Assembly (NCBI GenBank): GCA_022796875.1
Contig: JAAWJJ010000038.1
Coordinates: 1 to 36,760, forward strand
Source of the DNA: Eubacterium sp.
Lineage (GTDB): Bacteria; Bacillota; Clostridia; Lachnospirales; Lachnospiraceae
Reading direction: 5' to 3'
Length of the DNA: 36,760 nt
Part shown: one piece after another, positions 26,501 to 34,750 of the stretch
Position numbering within the stretch: position 1 is the first letter of the stretch
Layout: each line of letters opens with the position of its first letter
Position numbers and translations under genes: made by a program
The notes under the pieces: generated by a model
The model's database searches: none
Told to the model about the DNA's origin: nothing
Seen by the model: only the letters and a program-made list of their open reading frames with translations

Positions 26501-27819
26501 TCGAACGGGACGCTGTAGAAGGGCTGGTTTCTTTCCAGAAAAACCTCGGCGGATGCTTAGGCCTCGGCGCCAACCCCACTACCATCACCGCCGACTCTGT
26601 CATTTCGCCGAAAATCGGCGGCGGGTACGCCCATTGGACAAACGGACAGTATTCCATTGTAATTGATCCGAATCAACAGGCGGGCACGGGCACGCAGAAA
26701 AGTTACCTTTTCCGCATTGAAGAAGACAATAGCCACAATATATTAATGGGAGTAGATGCCACAGGAAACACCTATTTTAAAGGGGAGATTGAAACGTTGG
26801 GCGGTGAAATCGGAGGATTTACAATCGGAAGCAACGCCATTTACAAAGGAACAAATTCTATGACCAGCACTGCTGCAGGAGTGTATCTGGGCACAGACGG
26901 TATCCGACAATATAAATCCGGCAGTGCCTACGTAAACATACAAAACGGAGTTCTGACCGCACAGGGCGCGGTTATAAAACAAGGTACTTTAAACTTTCTG
27001 GATATCACCGGAGCAGACTGCGGAACCATACGGGTAGCCACTAACAAAGAATTCAGCAGACAGGGTATTTACATTTCCGGACAATGCGTAGGAGTTAGCG
27101 GTTCTAACGCATTAAAACTATATGGAGGCGTAGCTGTTTATATAGAAAGCAGCAGCATTGATATGAAAGCTGTTGATATAAATATGTCCGGAACCTTATC
27201 TGTATCCGGCGACGCATCCATGAACCACTGCTACATAAAAAGCGTTGCCAACGGCGGTAATGTAAATCATGGCAACAGCCTGTACCATCCGATAGTCACA
27301 ATCCCACTGGAAAATCCCAGAGCCGTCAGCTATATTAATTCAAACTCAGACGGTACGATACAAGTCGGCGGACAATTCGGAGCCTCGTCATGGAGTTCCG
27401 TAAAAATCGGTAGTTCCTCTTCTGATATCCGTTTAAAAGAAAATATTTCCGATACCACAGAATGTGCGCTTGACACCCTTATGAAAATCAAAATGCGCCA
27501 GTTTGACTGGATTCGGAGCGGCTCGCATCAAAAAATCGGTTTTATTGCCGATGAACTGGAAGAAATTGATATCCATTTCGCTTTCGGTGGCGGCTACGAA
27601 GAAGACGGCTCCATGAATGTAAAAAGTGTAGACACGTTCTATATGATGGGATATGTAGTCAAAGCGATTCAGGAACTGGCTTCCTGGAAATCCCAAAAAG
27701 AAAGGCATGATGCAAACCAACAAACGGAAATTGCCGCCCTGAAAGCAGAAAACGCACAATTAAAATCGCAAATAGCTTTTCTGACAGAGCAGATGGAAAC
27801 GATTTTACGCAAACAATAA
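23545..27819 (+). CDS. tail-associated protein / tail spike with C-terminal S74 chaperone
   Basis: 1424 residues. The N-terminal ~400 residues (ITNASDLSCRIDFNGADEFS, etc.) match Firmicute prophage tail (Tal/endopeptidase-like) hub proteins. A Cys-rich insert around 215-255 (NCDYLK, then CPYCSESKY) looks like a small zinc site. A beta-rich spike-like region follows (about 870-1290). The last ~130 residues are an intramolecular chaperone/peptidase S74: SSDIRLKENI near 1295, QFDWIRSGSHQKIGFIADEL, then a coiled coil (TEIAALKAENAQLKSQIAFL). S74 domains trimerise the fibre and cut themselves off at the conserved Ser. AGGA is 8 nt before the ATG; a GTG three codons on is an alternative. Role: baseplate hub and receptor contact. 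Confidence 0.85.
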   Translation: MKQVAKLLFNKQNRIETPTLILENKNFEKIGVITNASDLSCRIDFNGADEFSFTVQKESDGQTCPLWDEITDFKVLYIPELKERFEITVSLAQEIMPYKTVTATGLCEAELSQLTVRSLEVNTESDISMPDYAPTVFYNEKDPEHSLLHRVLNDKAPHYKIVHVDDSLAHMQRTFSFSGSDIYSILTGEIAEEFDCVFFFDSLERSIHAYDLLNSCQNPNCDYLKTNHARYPYRGDFDTCPYCSESKYVRKGYGKDTSVFISNENLASQIALETNADSVKNCFYVEGGDEAINAALAMINPNGTSYIYSFYENTLKDMPEELVAKMKRYDEEYQDYNTSHSFEIEDKTALDDYNGLISRINTLFQYQEFDEDGNKNRDWFEPLPKNGVLTSYPSVIRAIYNAIDLYGFVKDAMLPTVDIDGMGIDDSVTAIENGFAKGFPSDDGKTYFQNTIAVADTQNLYSSSAERAVEKTAKLFFSTAYYSVKTVTESYPDSHTSWTGHFILTSRTKKDVDGNFEKRQSKSITLNIISSTEKGVTPDPYALYIQLAIRQKISDSDSLKSKQITGFDLTETNFKEQLQYYSCSELENLLSEFQSCIDVVTNLPDNSSLDNLHQKYYDFYFNRYKRIDDELRKRKEDLAVIEKMYVCNFNTEDTAASENFPESIGLPDAQNSPSSTVRGYLYDFQDSTTTRLNFRNYIGEEMYHLFCSYRREDSYSNSNYISDGLSNAEIIQRAQELLETANRELYTASHPQYSITASMDNLLELPEFEPLKNDFETGNFIRMEIDGNIYRLRLLSYSIHFDELQNIDVEFSTVKATVNGTNDIESVLSAASSMAGSYDSVKKQMAAADKSAKYIDNWIQYGLNATNVTYTNSDSQEALIDKHGILLREYDPISQKYSRYQAKFLSNGMYITNDDWKTIHTGLGRFTYYDPESQENVEEYGLIANTIAGKLIIGENLKIYNENSSVIIDKDGITLDGGHITWKNPIERDAVEGLVSFQKNLGGCLGLGANPTTITADSVISPKIGGGYAHWTNGQYSIVIDPNQQAGTGTQKSYLFRIEEDNSHNILMGVDATGNTYFKGEIETLGGEIGGFTIGSNAIYKGTNSMTSTAAGVYLGTDGIRQYKSGSAYVNIQNGVLTAQGAVIKQGTLNFLDITGADCGTIRVATNKEFSRQGIYISGQCVGVSGSNALKLYGGVAVYIESSSIDMKAVDINMSGTLSVSGDASMNHCYIKSVANGGNVNHGNSLYHPIVTIPLENPRAVSYINSNSDGTIQVGGQFGASSWSSVKIGSSSSDIRLKENISDTTECALDTLMKIKMRQFDWIRSGSHQKIGFIADELEEIDIHFAFGGGYEEDGSMNVKSVDTFYMMGYVVKAIQELASWKSQKERHDANQQTEIAALKAENAQLKSQIAFLTEQMETILRKQ

Positions 27820-27879
27820 CAACTCATTTCACAACTGCTACAGAAAAACATGAGAAACACATAAAAAAGGAGGACCAAA

Positions 27880-30258
27880 ATGAGTTTAAAAACAACACAA
27901 AACATAACGTTAGACCTTACCGTACCAAAAATAAAAAACGTCCGCTGCGTGGAAGACGATTCCCAGTCAAGAATCATCCATATATTAATTACGGACAACG
28001 GCGATGCCTGGCCATTGGACAAGGACTCCATGACCGTAAACTGCAAAATCCACAAACCGGATCACACATTTGTTTATAACAAAGCTGCTATAAATGACGA
28101 CGGCACCGTTACGATCATTCTTTCCGACCAGGCAATGGCCGTACCGGGAATTTTACATTCCGAACTGCAGGTCTGCAATGGAACTGTTATTTCCACCATG
28201 CCATTTCATATCGTCGTGGAAAAATCTGTCTTAAGCAATAAGGATATCGCATCTGCAAATGAATCCGACGTCATAAACAGTATGCTTACCCACATGGCGG
28301 ATATACAAAATCCACATCAAACAACGAAAGCGCAGGTCGGGCTTGGCAACGCAGACAATACTTCCGATGCCGATAAACCGGTATCCATTGCACAACAAGC
28401 AGCCCTGGATAAAAAATTGGATAAAACCACAGTCGCTGATTCTTCTGTTCTAGGACTGGTTAAGTCCGGAACCGACATAACAGTAGACGCCGACGGAAAT
28501 GTCAGTGTGAACGACAACTCGCATAACCATACGGCCAGCAACATTTCCGATTTGTCCGATTTTTCCCAAACGGAAATCTCGAAACATAACACATCCGCTG
28601 CTGCACATTACGACATAAGAGAATTCATTTCCGAACTGAATACCAGACTAAACGCGTTAGCAGACAGCGACGATACGACGCTGGACCAGTTAAGCGAAAT
28701 CGTGGCTTATATCAAATCCAACCGATCCCTGATCGAAAATATAACAACCAGCAAAATTAACGTATCGGATATTGTAGACTATCTTACTTCTTCAGCCGCT
28801 GACAAACCATTGTCCGCGAATCAGGGAAAAGTTCTGAATGATCTGATTGCTGCGCTGACAACCATTGTCGGAAATAAAGTGGATCAGGTTTCCGGTAAAG
28901 ACCTCTCTTCTAACGACTATACCACGGAAGAGAAAAACAAATTAAACGGAATTGCTTCCGGTGCGGAAGTGAATGTCCAGGCGGATTGGAGCATAACAGA
29001 TTCCGAATCCGACGCCTATATTAAAAACAAACCTGTCATTCCAACCAAAACAAGCGAACTTATAAATGATAGCGGATTTACGGACAACTACACGCATCCG
29101 TCCAGCGAGGTCGGCGAAAAAAGCAGCGGGTTTTATAAAATTGCCACTGATTTCTACGGACACATAACGGATGCTGTAGAGGTAAACAAAACAGATATTA
29201 CCGCTTTGGGCATCCCGGAAGAGGATACCTGGCGGGGCATACAGGACAACCTGACCTCTGACAGCACGGAAGACAGCCTGTCTGCCGCACAGGGAAAGCT
29301 TCTGAAAGCATTGCTTGACGGAAAAGCTGATAACAGCCACGCGCACAATTATGCCGGAAGTTCCAGCGCCGGCGGAAGCGCCACAAGCGCCGTCAAATTA
29401 AATTCTTCCGCTGGTTCCGCTGCGCAGCCGGTTTATTTTTCTAACGGAGTACCTGTCGCCTGTACGTATACGCTTGGAAAGTCCGTGCCGTCCAACGCCG
29501 TTTTTACCGATACCAATACCTGGCGTGGCATTGTCAACAACCTCACATCGACCAGTACGACGGACAGCCTGTCCGCTGCACAGGGAAAAGCGCTGAAAGC
29601 ATTGGTCGACGGAAAAGCTGCCAGCAGCCATAGCCATAATTACGTGCCTTTATCCGGAGGAACTATGACAGGAAATCTGGTAATGAACGCAGCTATAAAT
29701 TCTCACTCTGTTGTTCCAACAATCGACAGTAATTATCCGCTTGGCGGATCGGACAAAAAATTCAGCAATATTTATTGCAAAAACGGAACTATCCATACTT
29801 CCGACCGGAACAAAAAATGCCATATTGAAGCAATTCCGGACAAGTATATGGAGTTATTTTATAAACTCAAACCGGCCATTTATAAATATAAAGACGGCGA
29901 CCGGATCCACGTAGGCGCAATCTCACAGGATGTGGAAGAAGCCATGGCTTCGTCGGGAATCGACGCACTGGAATTTGGCGGCTTTTGCAAAGATATCCAT
30001 TATGTATACGAATATGACAGCGCAGGCAATGAGATAGAATCTTCCAAACGGCCGCAACGCGATGAAAACGGAAATACGGTATACGATTATTCCATGAGAT
30101 ATCAGGAATATATTTTTTTAACGGTAGAAGCAATCCATAGACTGAAAAAAGAAACCGAACAGCAAATAGGCGCTATGAAACAGCAAATTGCCGATCTGCA
30201 GTCACAACTGCGGTCCGCACTGGAAACAACAAATAATGGAAGCCAAAACAACAATTAA
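27880..30258 (+). CDS. BppU-type baseplate/tail fibre protein with C-terminal S74-like domain
   Basis: 792 residues. Residues ~1-115 match the N-terminal domain of BppU (DUF2479), which attaches fibres to the baseplate (LDLTVPKIKNVRCVEDDSQS, then WPLDKDSMTVNCKI). Then come phage fibre repeats: NPHQTTKAQVGLGNADNTSD near 146; two near-identical blocks (TWRGI, then LSAAQGK-LKAL-DGKA and SH-HNY) near 445-490 and 545-590; and LSGGTMTGNL. The C-terminus has HTSDRNKK and IGAISQDVEEAM-like features of an S74 chaperone and ends in a coiled coil. GGAGG precedes the ATG. Likely a receptor-binding fibre. Confidence 0.85.
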   Translation: MSLKTTQNITLDLTVPKIKNVRCVEDDSQSRIIHILITDNGDAWPLDKDSMTVNCKIHKPDHTFVYNKAAINDDGTVTIILSDQAMAVPGILHSELQVCNGTVISTMPFHIVVEKSVLSNKDIASANESDVINSMLTHMADIQNPHQTTKAQVGLGNADNTSDADKPVSIAQQAALDKKLDKTTVADSSVLGLVKSGTDITVDADGNVSVNDNSHNHTASNISDLSDFSQTEISKHNTSAAAHYDIREFISELNTRLNALADSDDTTLDQLSEIVAYIKSNRSLIENITTSKINVSDIVDYLTSSAADKPLSANQGKVLNDLIAALTTIVGNKVDQVSGKDLSSNDYTTEEKNKLNGIASGAEVNVQADWSITDSESDAYIKNKPVIPTKTSELINDSGFTDNYTHPSSEVGEKSSGFYKIATDFYGHITDAVEVNKTDITALGIPEEDTWRGIQDNLTSDSTEDSLSAAQGKLLKALLDGKADNSHAHNYAGSSSAGGSATSAVKLNSSAGSAAQPVYFSNGVPVACTYTLGKSVPSNAVFTDTNTWRGIVNNLTSTSTTDSLSAAQGKALKALVDGKAASSHSHNYVPLSGGTMTGNLVMNAAINSHSVVPTIDSNYPLGGSDKKFSNIYCKNGTIHTSDRNKKCHIEAIPDKYMELFYKLKPAIYKYKDGDRIHVGAISQDVEEAMASSGIDALEFGGFCKDIHYVYEYDSAGNEIESSKRPQRDENGNTVYDYSMRYQEYIFLTVEAIHRLKKETEQQIGAMKQQIADLQSQLRSALETTNNGSQNNN

Positions 30259-30282
30259 AATTACAGAAAGGTGGTAATATAA

Positions 30283-31116
30283 ATGTATTGTTTAGATTTT
30301 GAATATGACGGAGAAAAATTGTCCGACTATGGGATGTTGATCTGTTCTTTCGGGGGCGCCAATGACGGCGTCCTCTCTTCCGGCGCAGATATTTCTTTTC
30401 AGCAGGTACGCCCGTCCGGAAGCAATACTTTTCATCTATATTCTTCTGTTTACAACGACACATTCACAGCAACGTTCCAAATCTGCAAAAATCCTCATGT
30501 GCTTTGCAGCCAGGATAACCTGTATCTCTCCGCCGAACTGCTGGCGGCATTGCAAAGATGGCTATGCCGGAAAGAATATCACAAATTTAAAATTCTGCAG
30601 GAGGGGTATGAGCACATTTACTGGAACGCCGTTTTTGAAAGTAAACAGTATGTAATTAGCGGAAAAACAGCCGGTCTGGAACTGATTTTACATACCGACG
30701 CCCCATTTGCGTACATGGACAGCCTGACGCTAAATTACAGCTGCAAGCTGGCGGATGGAAATGCCGCTTTTGACGTATACGACCTGTCCGACGAAATCGG
30801 TTTCCTGAGGCCGGATCTGACGATCAAAATTCTCAGCCATACGAATACTCCGGCCGTCTTTCAACTGGAAAATTCCATGGATACGCAAATAACGAAAATT
30901 AACAACTGCGTACATGGGGAAACCATTACGATCAACGGCAGACAGCAGACCATAACAACGGACAGCGCATCCCATAAACTGACATTAGCGAAAGATTTTA
31001 ATTATTTCTTTCCAAAAATCATAAATACCTATCAAAACAACAAAAATACTTTTGGGGTAAATTTGGATTGCGAGATACAGCTTTCCTATTCTCCAATCAA
31101 AAAAGTGGGAATATAA
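30283..31116 (+). CDS. distal tail (Dit-like) protein
   Basis: 277 residues. N-terminal FEYDGEKLSDYGMLICSFG and the block WLCRKEYHKFKILQEGYEHI, then LELILHTDAPFAY, are typical of Firmicute siphovirus Dit or phage-tail-family proteins, which form the hexameric ring joining tube and baseplate hub. Its position after the fibre gene is unusual; Dit normally lies between tape measure and hub. Ribosome site AAAGGTGG. Confidence 0.75.
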   Translation: MYCLDFEYDGEKLSDYGMLICSFGGANDGVLSSGADISFQQVRPSGSNTFHLYSSVYNDTFTATFQICKNPHVLCSQDNLYLSAELLAALQRWLCRKEYHKFKILQEGYEHIYWNAVFESKQYVISGKTAGLELILHTDAPFAYMDSLTLNYSCKLADGNAAFDVYDLSDEIGFLRPDLTIKILSHTNTPAVFQLENSMDTQITKINNCVHGETITINGRQQTITTDSASHKLTLAKDFNYFFPKIINTYQNNKNTFGVNLDCEIQLSYSPIKKVGI

Positions 31117-31142
31117 AAGATTTTTTATCACTAATGGGGAGC

Positions 31143-31173
31143 GGGCGTTTTTTCGAATTTCCGAAAAACGCCC
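31143..31173. terminator. bidirectional terminator-like hairpin
   Basis: GGGCGTTTTTTCG / CCGAAAAACGCCC with a short AT loop lies between the convergent Dit-like and AAA-ATPase genes and can stop both. No long T-run follows outside the stem. Confidence 0.6.
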
Positions 31174-31180
31174 TGCATCC

Positions 31181-32407
31181 TCAAAGCTGCTGTTTTCCCC
31201 AATTTTCCATGCCAACATTTCCCAACAAAAAATCTGCCAAATGCACAATTTTAACGCCATTGATATTTCCTGCAGCCAGTTCGTCCAACGTTACCACATA
31301 TTTCGGATAGTGATCTCTGATTTCAAGAAGATTGGCAACCTCACGATCAGATTCCTGTGGCAGGCTGCGGCATACCTGAACATAAATACGCTCGTCACGC
31401 TGTACTGCTACAAAATCAATTTCTTTCGTTTCGTTTTTTCCGATATAGACCTGATAACCTCTTCGGCGCAGTTCAAAATATACGATGTTTTCCAACATGG
31501 CTGCAATTGATTTTGGATTAAAACCCATCATGCAATATTTCAGGGAAGCGTCCGCAAGAAAGAACTTTTCCTGTGTTTTCAACACAGATTTTCCCTGTAA
31601 GTCATACCGCTGGCAACGATAGACGACAAACGCTTTTTCCAGCCAGTCCAAATAATTATAAACCGCTTCGACGGACAGGGAACGCCCCTCGCTTTTCAGA
31701 AACTTTGCAATTGCATTGGCAGAAAAAGTCTTGCCGACATTTTCTACGATATATTTTACAACACGGTTAAACAACTCAAAATTCATAATATGATGCCGTT
31801 TTGTAATGTCATTCGTAATAACGGAGTGATAAATTCCCTCCACAATCTGATAAGCAGAGCGATCGTCAAAACTGCCCAGCGCCACAATCGGAAAACCGCC
31901 TAACCGAAAGTATTCGTTCAAAAGCTCCTTTGGAGAACGGGAATCAGATTTTTTAAATTCCAGATATTCAGCAAACGACAGCGTATATACCGGAATCAAA
32001 ATATACCGCCCTGTTAAATAAGTTGAAATTTCACCTGACATCATTTTTGAATTGGAACCGGTTACATAAATATCGGTATTGGAATTTTCAAGCAGGCTGT
32101 TAACGGCTTTCTCCCATCCGTCAATTTCCTGCACTTCGTCCAGCAGAAGATAGTAACGCCCGTCGTCGGTCATCCGATCTTTAATACCATGGTACATACT
32201 TTTATCAGTCATGCCGTCTTCAAAATCTTCCGACGTATAGCGCATACTAATAATATGATCTGCGTCAATACCGCTTTTTTGCAGGTCGCCGCACAGCATC
32301 TCCAAAATCGTGGATTTGCCGCAGCGACGGATTCCTGCCAGTATCTTGACCAGCGAAACGTCACGATAAGTTTTCAGCATCTTTATATAATGTGGGCGGA
32401 TAACCAT
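31181..32407 (-). CDS. AAA-ATPase with C-terminal DUF4143
   Basis: 408 residues. Walker A is GIRRCGKST (25-33) and Walker B is YLLLDEVQE (86-94), followed by a sensor-like YVTGSNSKM. The middle part has TGRYILIPVYTLSFAEYLEF, and the C-terminal DUF4143 part carries KEIDFVAVQRDERIYVQV, which resembles a nuclease-fold core. This AAA_14/DUF4143 family is very common in gut Firmicutes and Bacteroidetes, function unresolved; some resemble mobile or defence ATPases. GGAGG precedes the ATG. A 16-bp inverted repeat lies directly upstream (32421-32465). It does not look like a phage structural gene and is probably cargo with the AbiE pair. Confidence 0.85.
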   Translation of the reverse strand: MVIRPHYIKMLKTYRDVSLVKILAGIRRCGKSTILEMLCGDLQKSGIDADHIISMRYTSEDFEDGMTDKSMYHGIKDRMTDDGRYYLLLDEVQEIDGWEKAVNSLLENSNTDIYVTGSNSKMMSGEISTYLTGRYILIPVYTLSFAEYLEFKKSDSRSPKELLNEYFRLGGFPIVALGSFDDRSAYQIVEGIYHSVITNDITKRHHIMNFELFNRVVKYIVENVGKTFSANAIAKFLKSEGRSLSVEAVYNYLDWLEKAFVVYRCQRYDLQGKSVLKTQEKFFLADASLKYCMMGFNPKSIAAMLENIVYFELRRRGYQVYIGKNETKEIDFVAVQRDERIYVQVCRSLPQESDREVANLLEIRDHYPKYVVTLDELAAGNINGVKIVHLADFLLGNVGMENWGKQQL

Positions 32408-32420
32408 ATGCTCTGCCTCC

Positions 32421-32465
32421 TTGATATTTTAGCAATATCATAACCAAAAATTGCTGGAATATCAA
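32421..32465. promoter_or_regulatory. imperfect 16-bp inverted repeat upstream of the AAA-ATPase
   Basis: TTGATATTTTAGCAAT (32421-32436) and ATTGCTGGAATATCAA (32450-32465) pair at 14 of 16 positions and lie 13 bp from the start codon region, including its ribosome site's upstream flank. A candidate operator or 5' UTR hairpin. Confidence 0.5.
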
Positions 32466-32521
32466 TAGTTTTTGCTTTTGACTCGTAAAAACTTTTCCAT
32501 ATCGTTACTTTTTCATAAAGA

Positions 32522-32564
32522 TTCCTTTACTTTTTGGCTTTTCGAGATATGATAAGTAAAGGAA
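32522..32564. repeat. perfect 11-bp inverted repeat
   Basis: TTCCTTTACTT (32522-32532) and AAGTAAAGGAA (32554-32564), 21-nt loop, in the 354-bp gap between the divergent AAA-ATPase and abiE units. Could be a protein site or the end of a small inserted element. Confidence 0.5.
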
Positions 32565-32622
32565 GAAAGCGGCGTAACAGCGGCAAACTGCTTTGTATAT
32601 AAAATTGAATAACGTACATGCT

Positions 32623-32662
32623 AAAGGACATTTCATCTTTTATTCAGGTGGATGTCCTTTTT
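32623..32662 (+). terminator. terminator-like hairpin upstream of abiE
   Basis: AAAGGACAT / ATGTCCTTT with a 20-nt loop followed by TT. It ends no gene that can still be seen, so it may be left from a lost gene, or it insulates the abiE promoter. Confidence 0.5.
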
Positions 32663-32677
32663 AAGAATTAGGCCAAA

Positions 32678-32731
32678 TTGACATTTCCACAAAAATGATA
32701 TAATATAGGCGAATAGTGATATTGAAATTCG
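32678..32731 (+). promoter_or_regulatory. abiE promoter and possible operator
   Basis: TTGACA (32678-32683) with TAATAT 17 bp on (32701-32706); an overlapping TATAAT gives a 15-bp spacer. Downstream a CGAAT / ATTCG inverted repeat (32710-32714, 32727-32731) could bind the AbiEi repressor, which autoregulates in characterised systems. A second TATAAT at 32734-32739 lacks a -35. Confidence 0.5.
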
Positions 32732-32761
32732 TATATAATATATCAGAGAGGAGGACAGGGT

Positions 32762-33424
32762 ATGCGAAAAACTTATACAACTTTTGTGTGTGAACAATTA
32801 GCAGCAGTGCCAACAGGGATGCCAATTTATACGGGGCAGATTGCGAAGAAGATTGCAGCGATTTATGATTTGGCAGAAAAAGAAGCGGCGGCAGCGGCGG
32901 CAGTTGCGGTAAAGCGTGTGCTGGACGGAAAACTCTTACCGGAACTTCGGTGTTTCCAAAAAGGAATTTACTATCGCACAGCAGTGACGCCTTTTGGTGA
33001 AACGGGAATTAACAAAGAAAAGCTGATTGCAGATAAATACTTATTGCCGGATATTGGGTATGAAACTGGTTTAACAACTCTTCATCGTATGGGGCTGACT
33101 TCCCAGATGCCACGGGAACGTGTATTGGCGACCAATGCGGCGAGAAATTGTATGAGAACAGATAAAAAACTTGGTGTTGTGATTCGACCGCCCAAGGCTC
33201 CTGTCACAGCAGAAAATAAAGAATATCTGCAAATACTTGACGCATTGGATTTGTTAGAGAAAGCTCCGGTAGATGAAGAACACCCTTATGAGATTATCGC
33301 GGACTATATTCAGAAGAAAGGGCTGAAATATAAAGTTCTGCTGGCATTTGCCGATCGTTATTATAATCATAATACGATATTGTGCCTTGCACATACCGCG
33401 AGTATGGGAGGAACTATGATATGA
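32762..33424 (+). CDS. AbiEi-like antitoxin/transcriptional regulator
   Basis: 220 residues. The N-terminal part (residues ~15-70: YTGQIAKKIAAIYDLAEKEA, then VAVKRVLDG) fits the winged helix-turn-helix of the AbiEi/DUF6088 group. A compact C-terminal domain follows. The identification rests largely on the 4-bp ATGA overlap with an AbiEii gene. In type IV AbiE systems this protein represses the operon and prevents toxicity. GAGGAGG precedes the ATG. Confidence 0.75.
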   Translation: MRKTYTTFVCEQLAAVPTGMPIYTGQIAKKIAAIYDLAEKEAAAAAAVAVKRVLDGKLLPELRCFQKGIYYRTAVTPFGETGINKEKLIADKYLLPDIGYETGLTTLHRMGLTSQMPRERVLATNAARNCMRTDKKLGVVIRPPKAPVTAENKEYLQILDALDLLEKAPVDEEHPYEIIADYIQKKGLKYKVLLAFADRYYNHNTILCLAHTASMGGTMI

Positions 33425-34410
33425 AATTGCATGAAGATAAAGACGCGTTTGGCCTTTTGCTTGAAAACATACATGATAAGACAGGATATCGGACAGATGT
33501 ACTGGAAAAGGATTATTATGTTCTGCTAATCTTGCAGGAATTATCCAATTTTCAGGCAGACGGACTTCAGGCCTATTTCAAAGGCGGAACAGCCCTTTAT
33601 AAAGCACTGAAAACGACCAACCGTTTTTCCGAAGATATTGACCTTTCCGTTGATACTAGAGGATGCAGCAGGACACAGAACGATAAACGTCTGGAACGTG
33701 CAGCCAAGAAGTATGTTTCCCTTCCGAGGGATGCGGCACAAGGAAAAACAAACCGTTCTGAGGTGATTGCGGTTTATACATATGATCCTGTTACAACTTT
33801 TGATGCAGATGATGCACTGCAACGTTTTGGCAAACTGAAAGTGGAAGCAACTTCTTTTACGATTAGTGAGCCGGTGGATAGTTTAGAAATATCTGCGATG
33901 CTTTACAACCTGGCGACAGAGGAACAAAAGAAGATTCTGGAAGCAGTGTATGATGTAAAGCCATTTTTTATTCAGACCATCACTTTGGAACGAATTTTTG
34001 TCGACAAACTTTTTGCTGCGGAAGCGTATGTTCGTCATTCTTCCATAAATCAGCGAGCATTTGAAGCGGCAAAGCATATCTATGATTTAGCGGTTATTGC
34101 ACAGCATCCGAAAGTATCCGCGTTGTTATCAGATTCAGATAAATTAAAGCACCTTTTGGAGATTCGTATGAAAGAAGAACAAGGACGCCTTGACGGAATA
34201 CCAGACGTTATTCCGTCAGAATTTATATTCTTTACACAGGCTGGAGATAATAGCGATGTTTGCAAAGCGTATGAAACCATGCAGAACCAATATGTCCTCA
34301 GAGAACAAGATCGAATTGAGTTTGAAACAGCGGTAAAAGCTTTGATGAATATTCAGGGGAGCTTATTGAAAAATCCTGCATGGACAGACTTTCATAATAC
34401 AACAATTTAA
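33421..34410 (+). CDS. AbiEii-like nucleotidyltransferase toxin
   Basis: 329 residues from the ATG overlapping the AbiEi stop, with GGAGG 10 nt upstream; a longer frame lacks support. The nucleotidyltransferase core is clear: FKGGTALYKAL (53-63) with GGT at 55-57, and FSEDIDLSV with Asp72 and Asp74, the metal ligands. A conserved helix LERIFVDKLFAAEAY follows near 190. In this family the enzyme transfers nucleotides to a cellular target, giving abortive phage defence or plasmid stability. Base composition resembles the AbiEi gene and not the tail genes, so the pair is probably an acquired defence cassette. Confidence 0.88.
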   Translation: MKLHEDKDAFGLLLENIHDKTGYRTDVLEKDYYVLLILQELSNFQADGLQAYFKGGTALYKALKTTNRFSEDIDLSVDTRGCSRTQNDKRLERAAKKYVSLPRDAAQGKTNRSEVIAVYTYDPVTTFDADDALQRFGKLKVEATSFTISEPVDSLEISAMLYNLATEEQKKILEAVYDVKPFFIQTITLERIFVDKLFAAEAYVRHSSINQRAFEAAKHIYDLAVIAQHPKVSALLSDSDKLKHLLEIRMKEEQGRLDGIPDVIPSEFIFFTQAGDNSDVCKAYETMQNQYVLREQDRIEFETAVKALMNIQGSLLKNPAWTDFHNTTI

Positions 34411-34538
34411 CAGGCTGGGAGATCTGCATTACACTTGATATAATGACATCACCTGGTGTATCAGTTTAAAAACAAACAGGCTGCCAAACATTTACTGGAT
34501 GAAATTGTAATGACACGCAAAAAGGAGCGATAACAGAA

Positions 34539-34712
34539 ATGAAAGCAAATGCACAGAGTTATAAACGTTTAGCTTTAAACAAATTACGTTTGCGCAAAAC
34601 AGAAACCATTCCTACAGAAATTGCATTACAGGAAATATCACCTGTTAACTGGTCTAAAGAAGTGATAGATGGAGAAAAAAAGATTCATATTACTGGTACA
34701 AATGAAAAATAG
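34539..34712 (+). CDS. small protein of unknown function
   Basis: 57 residues (MKANAQSYKRLALNKLRLRK...EISPVNWSKEV...HITGTNEK), behind AAGGAGCG. A basic N-terminal helix, no known domain. Just before it a truncated frame (about 34454-34532, ending AKHLLDEIVMTRKKER) looks like the tail end of another small gene. A terminator follows at 34751-34780. Confidence 0.5.
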   Translation: MKANAQSYKRLALNKLRLRKTETIPTEIALQEISPVNWSKEVIDGEKKIHITGTNEK

Positions 34713-34750
34713 CCTATAGAAATACCAAAAACAATATAAACATCCCTCAG

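Noticed and set aside
8586-31116. Contractile (myovirus, R-type) tail
   Set aside because: No sheath, baseplate wedge or gpJ-like genes were recognised; the proteins match siphovirus-type tail families.
31181-32407. AAA-ATPase as a phage packaging or tail ATPase
   Set aside because: DUF4143 architecture, opposite strand, own operator-like repeat and an unrelated family make it cargo rather than part of the particle.
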